Shown here piece by piece: positions 60,473 to 64,000 of a DNA stretch of 64,000 nt. The notes under the pieces are model-generated. The model worked only from the letters and a program-made list of their open reading frames with translations. It searched no databases and had not been told where the DNA came from. Source of the stretch: an uncultured Verrucomicrobiota bacterium. Lineage in GTDB: Bacteria > Verrucomicrobiota > Verrucomicrobiia > Opitutales > Opitutaceae. Each line of letters begins with the position of its first letter. The stretch's first letter is position 1. A program made the translations under genes and the position numbers. The stretch covers positions 1 to 64,000 of the forward strand of contig CAIQAB010000029.1 in NCBI GenBank assembly GCA_903869675.1, written 5' to 3'.

Positions 60473-61615
60473 ATGATCCCCCCCGGCAACACCCTCGGCG
60501 TCCTCGGCGGCGGCCAGCTCGGCCGCATGTTCGCCCACGCCGCCGAACGCCTCGGCTACCGCATCCACATCTACGAACCCTCGCCTGAATCGCCCGCGGC
60601 GGAGGTCAGCGCTCACGCCGTCCACGCCCCCTACACCGACCTCACCGCACTCGAAGCCTTTGTCCGCAGCTGCGACGCCGTCACCTACGAGTTCGAAAAC
60701 ATCCCCGCCGAACCCCTCCGTCTCCTCGAAAACGCCGGCGTTTTCCGCCCGAAATGGCAGATCCTCGAAATCACCCAAAATCGACTGCGCGAGAAGACTT
60801 GGCTGCTTAAAAACGAATTTCCACACGTGCCGTTCAGCGAGTGCGAGGCTGGCGGCGACCTCGCCGCCGCCATCCGCCAGATCGGCATGCCCTGCGTGGT
60901 TAAAACCGCCGACTTTGGCTACGACGGCAAAGGCCAGCAAAAAGTGTCCGACGAGGCCTCCCTCGCCCGAGCCGTGACCGGCTTCCACGGACAGCGCGCC
61001 GTTGTTGAGCGCTGGATCGATTTCAAGTGCGAGCTGTCCGTGCTCGTCGCCCGTTCCACCCGGGGCGAGACCCGCAGCTTCCCCGTGGCGGAAAATATCC
61101 ACACCCGACACATTCTCGATTTCTCCATCGTGCCCGCCCGCGTTTCCGCCGCGGTCCAGGAACGCGCCCGCGCCTTGGCCGAGGCCATCGCCACCCGCCT
61201 GGATCTCGTCGGTCTGCTCGCCGTCGAACTTTTCCTGACCGATCAAGATGAAATCCTAGTTAACGAACTCGCACCCCGCCCGCACAACAGCGGCCACTGG
61301 ACCCTCGACGCCTGCGCCACCTCGCAGTTCGAGCAACACGTCCGCGCCGTGGCCGGCCTGCCGCTTGGCGAAAGCTCCCTGACTGCTCCCGCCGCCGTGA
61401 TGGTCAACATCCTCGGTGACGCCTGGAAATGGTCCGGCGAACAATGCACGGGAGCACCCGATTGGTCGGCCCTTTTGCGCGAGCCGCGCGTCCATCTGCA
61501 CCTCTACGGGAAAAAGGAGCCTCGCCCCGGCCGGAAAATGGGCCACTTCACCGTGATCGGCGATACCGCCAACACCGCCCTAGAACGCGCCCGTCAGCTC
61601 AAAGCCGCTCTGTAA
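60473..61615 (+). CDS. purK: N5-carboxyaminoimidazole ribonucleotide synthase
   Basis: 380 residues. PurK carboxylates AIR using ATP and bicarbonate to give N5-CAIR, the substrate of PurE. ATP-grasp features are clear: the N-terminal LGVLGGGQLGRMFAHAAERL, the VTYEFENIPAE segment, CVVKTADFGYDGKGQQK, VLVARSTRGETRSFPVAENI, and NELAPRPHNSGHWTLDAC. It directly follows purE and probably shares its transcript. Confidence 0.97.
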   Translation: MIPPGNTLGVLGGGQLGRMFAHAAERLGYRIHIYEPSPESPAAEVSAHAVHAPYTDLTALEAFVRSCDAVTYEFENIPAEPLRLLENAGVFRPKWQILEITQNRLREKTWLLKNEFPHVPFSECEAGGDLAAAIRQIGMPCVVKTADFGYDGKGQQKVSDEASLARAVTGFHGQRAVVERWIDFKCELSVLVARSTRGETRSFPVAENIHTRHILDFSIVPARVSAAVQERARALAEAIATRLDLVGLLAVELFLTDQDEILVNELAPRPHNSGHWTLDACATSQFEQHVRAVAGLPLGESSLTAPAAVMVNILGDAWKWSGEQCTGAPDWSALLREPRVHLHLYGKKEPRPGRKMGHFTVIGDTANTALERARQLKAAL

Positions 61616-61638
61616 TTGCCCTCGAGCCGGGCGCAGCG

Positions 61639-62406
61639 CTACTTGCCCAGCAGTTTGTTAAAAACCCCCTTGGTTGCGTCGCCCACGCCCTTGGTTGCTC
61701 CTGTCACGCCGTCCGCGGCCCCGCCCAAGACCCCCAACCCGACCTTTTTGAGCGCATCCGCCGCAGCCGGTATCATCTGCGCTAGCACCCGCTTCAAGAC
61801 CTTGCTGGCCACCTGATCGGCGGTGATGCCGCCCTCCGCGACCCCCAGATCCGTGATAGTCAGCGCAGGCAAGGGCACCGTGAGCGCCTGCCCCGCCACC
61901 ATAAGCGTCATCTTCGCGTTTTGCAGGCGGAAGGACTTCACCGAGAACTTGATCGGTTTGGCCGGCGCACCCGTCTCGGCGGCCCCTGACGGGCGCGTGC
62001 CGCCGCCCGTGTTTTCCTCGATCTGCTTGAGCAAACTTTCGATGTTGCTCCCACCTGTCAGGCTTTTCTCAAAAACGAATTCCGGACTATCGATAAAAAC
62101 CTCGGTCACCTCGATGCATTCTTCTAGTAGCGACAAGGGCCGCACACTGGCCCGCAACTCGCCAACGTAGATCGCCTTGTCGCCCGCCCAGCCCTTCGGA
62201 TTGCCCACAAAGAAGCCTGCCAGCGTGCCCCCGCCCGATAGCGGCATGACCTTGGCCGCATCCAGCGTCACCACCGTGCCCGTCACGCGCGGACCGATGG
62301 TGTCGACCGCCTTCACGATGATGGGACCGATGAAAAATCCCGCAGCGACCACCGCGATCGCGGCAAGAAGCACCAGCACCACCACGATTTTAAAAAGGGA
62401 TTTCAT
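61639..62406 (-). CDS. Putative AsmA-like membrane-anchored protein
   Basis: 255 residues from the ATG at 62406. An N-terminal helix (SLFKIVVVLVLLAAIAVVAA) anchors a periplasmic domain with an AsmA-like start: LSGGGTLAGFFVGNPKGWAG, then VTEVFIDSPEFVFEKSLTGG and NIESLLKQIEENTGG. Related proteins act in lipid traffic or outer-membrane assembly. The C-terminus is Gly/Ala/Lys-rich (GVTGATKGVGDATKGVFNKL). The family call is by pattern only. Confidence 0.5.
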   Translation of the reverse strand: MKSLFKIVVVLVLLAAIAVVAAGFFIGPIIVKAVDTIGPRVTGTVVTLDAAKVMPLSGGGTLAGFFVGNPKGWAGDKAIYVGELRASVRPLSLLEECIEVTEVFIDSPEFVFEKSLTGGSNIESLLKQIEENTGGGTRPSGAAETGAPAKPIKFSVKSFRLQNAKMTLMVAGQALTVPLPALTITDLGVAEGGITADQVASKVLKRVLAQMIPAAADALKKVGLGVLGGAADGVTGATKGVGDATKGVFNKLLGK

Positions 62407-62490
62407 GCTCCCGAGCAAAACGCCGGGCCAACCCGGCGCAACACTTTTACCCTCGCCTACCCATGCCCCCACGGGTCTTTTTCTCAAAAA

Positions 62491-62865
62491 ATGATCGAGG
62501 GCGAATGGCGTATCTTGGCGGTGGATTTCGGAGGGGAAACCGTGCCCGCCCGCACCGGCTCACTCCAAATCCTCGGCTCCCGCTTCGCCCTTCAAGTCAG
62601 CGGCACGCCTCGCGAGGTCGGCAGGATAGAGCATGATCCCGCCGCCACCCCGGCAACCCTTGACCTCGTGTGGCACCATCCAGACGGAAGCGAAGCCCGG
62701 CGCCTCCGCGCCATCCTGCGGCGGCGCGGGGAGTTGCTCCAACTCTGCTATTTCCCAAACGAAAACACGGGGCGTCCTTCTCTGTTCGAATCCCGCGCCA
62801 CCGAGGCCACCCCACCCGCCATCCTCGTCCGCTGCCGCCTCGCCTCACCGCCCGCCTCCGCTTGA
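62491..62865 (+). CDS. Small uncharacterised protein resembling the TIGR03067 domain
   Basis: 124 residues from the ATG at 62491. The pattern IEGEWRILAVDFGGETVPAR, then IEHDPAATPATLDLVWHHPDG and LLQLCYFPNENTGRPSLFES resembles a domain common in Planctomycetes and Verrucomicrobia (GxW...G...LDP...P...RP..F). No signal peptide is seen. Function is unknown. It is divergent from the AsmA-like gene, 84 bases between starts. Confidence 0.6.
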   Translation: MIEGEWRILAVDFGGETVPARTGSLQILGSRFALQVSGTPREVGRIEHDPAATPATLDLVWHHPDGSEARRLRAILRRRGELLQLCYFPNENTGRPSLFESRATEATPPAILVRCRLASPPASA

Positions 62866-62909
62866 TCCACCGCGCGTGGCATTCACCGTCTCTCTCAACC
62901 GCCTTTCCC

Positions 62910-63902
62910 ATGCCCTACAACGCCGCGCCCGCCCGCTACGATAACCCCGCCTTCCTCGCCCGCTGCGGCCGCTCCGGCCTTTTCCTGCCCCGCATCTCCC
63001 TCGGCCTGTGGCACAACTTCGGCGGGGTCGACGCCTTTGAAAACGGCCGCGCCATCGTGCGCCGCGCCTTCGACCTCGGAGTCACCCATTTTGACCTCGC
63101 CAATAATTACGGCCCGCCCGCCGGCTCCGCCGAGGAGGGCTTCGGGCGCATGCTCGCTCTCGACCTCGCGCCCTATCGCGACGAACTCGTGATTTCCACC
63201 AAGGCGGGCTACCGCATGTGGCCCGGCCCCTACGGCGAATGGGGCTCGCGTAAATACCTGCTCGCGTCTCTCGACCAATCACTGAAGCGCATGGGGCTCG
63301 ATTACGTCGATATTTTCTACAGCCACCGCTTCGACCCCCACACCCCGCTCGAAGAGACCATGGGCGCCCTCGCCACCGCCGTGAAATCCGGCAAGGCCCT
63401 TTACGCCGGCATCTCCAGCTACGACGCCCCCACCACCGCCCGCGCTGCGAAAATCCTCCGCGAACTCGGCGTGCCCGCGCTCATTCACCAGCCGGTCTAC
63501 AATATGTTCAACCGCTGGATAGAGCCCGCGCTGCTCGATACCCTCGCCGCCGAGGGCATGGGCTGCATTCCCTTCTCCCCCCTTGCCCAAGGCCTCCTCA
63601 CCAACCGCTACCTCCAAGGCATCCCCGACGACGCCCGCGCCGCCAAGGCCCATGGCTTTCTAAAGGCCTCCGGCGTCACCCCCGAGGTCCTCGCCAAGGT
63701 CCAGAAACTCGGCGAAGTGGCCCGCGAACGCGACCAGTCCCTCGCTCAACTCGCTCTCGCCTGGGTGCTGCGCGATACCCGCGTGACCACCGCCCTCATC
63801 GGTGCGAGCAAGATTTCCCAACTCGAGGACTGCGTCGGCGCTGCCGCCCACACCCATTTCTCCGCCGAGGAACTCGCCCGCATAGACGCCATTCTCGCCT
63901 GA
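62910..63902 (+). CDS. Aldo/keto reductase, YghZ/L-glyceraldehyde-3-phosphate-reductase-like
   Basis: 330 residues from the ATG at 62910; the frame is open further upstream over the previous gene but has no family sequence there. The catalytic Asp-Tyr-Lys-His set is in FDLANNYGP (Asp, Tyr), VISTKAGYRMWPGPYGEWGS (Lys) and IFYSHRFDP (His). The WPGPYGEWGSRKYLLASLDQ segment is typical of the YghZ/Kv-beta-like branch. It is a NADPH-dependent carbonyl reductase; the natural substrate is not certain. Confidence 0.88.
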   Translation: MPYNAAPARYDNPAFLARCGRSGLFLPRISLGLWHNFGGVDAFENGRAIVRRAFDLGVTHFDLANNYGPPAGSAEEGFGRMLALDLAPYRDELVISTKAGYRMWPGPYGEWGSRKYLLASLDQSLKRMGLDYVDIFYSHRFDPHTPLEETMGALATAVKSGKALYAGISSYDAPTTARAAKILRELGVPALIHQPVYNMFNRWIEPALLDTLAAEGMGCIPFSPLAQGLLTNRYLQGIPDDARAAKAHGFLKASGVTPEVLAKVQKLGEVARERDQSLAQLALAWVLRDTRVTTALIGASKISQLEDCVGAAAHTHFSAEELARIDAILA

Positions 63903-63942
63903 GATCTTTGCGCAAACCCCAGTCCAGTCTCCACCCTCCTTC

Positions 63943-64000
63943 GTGAACCTCGTCCTCTTCGAAACCGAAGAGCTAGCCGCCCCGCTGCCCCTCGCCGATC
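63943..64000 (+). CDS. rsmE: Probable 16S rRNA (uracil-1498-N3)-methyltransferase, start only (cut by window end)
   Basis: A GTG at 63943 opens a frame to the window end that reads MNLVLFETEELAAPLPLAD. This start resembles RsmE N-termini (MNxxLF...EL...L). Only 19 codons are visible, so the call is tentative. Confidence 0.45.
   Translation, partial: MNLVLFETEELAAPLPLAD

Overview
The window is a GC-rich bacterial chromosome segment. Several features point to a Gram-negative relative of Opitutus (Verrucomicrobiota, Opitutaceae): BamA, Skp and LpxD; the housekeeping order L25-pth-rpsF-ssb-rplI-dnaB; a very large autotransporter-repeat protein with a PEP-CTERM sorting tail; and start codons that mostly lack a Shine-Dalgarno sequence. 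The taxonomic placement is inference from these features.

Layout. 1-18 kb is housekeeping: the ribosomal/replication operon (rplY, pth, rpsF, ssb, rplI, dnaB), envelope biogenesis (bamA, skp, lpxD), repair and RNA modification (mutM, rsmG, dprA), cofactors (acpS, pdxJ, a MoeB/rhodanese protein), citrate synthase, and hisH-hisB. 18.4-30.1 kb is an accessory surface-glycan and lipid island. It holds an acyl carrier protein and ketoacyl synthase, glycosyltransferases of several families (GT11 fucosyltransferase, GT14-like, GT2-like, GT4), a cyclic-peptide-type ABC exporter, a VTT/DedA + CDP-alcohol phosphotransferase fusion, and a Stealth sugar-phosphate transferase. 30.3-36.1 kb is one operon for a TolC-DevB-DevC-DevC-DevA exporter whose ATPase carries a C-terminal cyclic-nucleotide-binding domain.

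36.3-46.0 kb is the most striking region. A 1319-residue KS-ACP-DH-aminoacyl-condensing (serine-palmitoyltransferase-like) fusion is translationally coupled to a GNAT acyltransferase and an Aur1-like PAP2 enzyme. It is divergent from a 3-ketodihydrosphingosine-reductase-like SDR coupled to a CDP-alcohol phosphatidyltransferase, with inositol-3-phosphate synthase and a LicD-like transferase next to them. Read together this looks like a complete route to an inositol-phosphoryl-ceramide-type lipid: long-chain base made by the fusion, reduced by the SDR, acylated by the GNAT, and given a head group by transfer from phosphatidylinositol. The neighbouring DevBCA-TolC exporter and glycosyltransferases could decorate and export it. 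The pathway is inferred; the individual domains are read from sequence.

46.5-64 kb returns to mostly ordinary genes: tmRNA (ssrA, minus strand), mutT, an HI0933-family flavoprotein, a polar amino-acid ABC transporter, a cation-diffusion facilitator, GTP-type PEP carboxykinase, a lectin/autotransporter-repeat PEP-CTERM gene split by an in-frame TAA, purE-purK, and small uncharacterised envelope proteins. The window starts inside rplY and ends just inside a probable rsmE.
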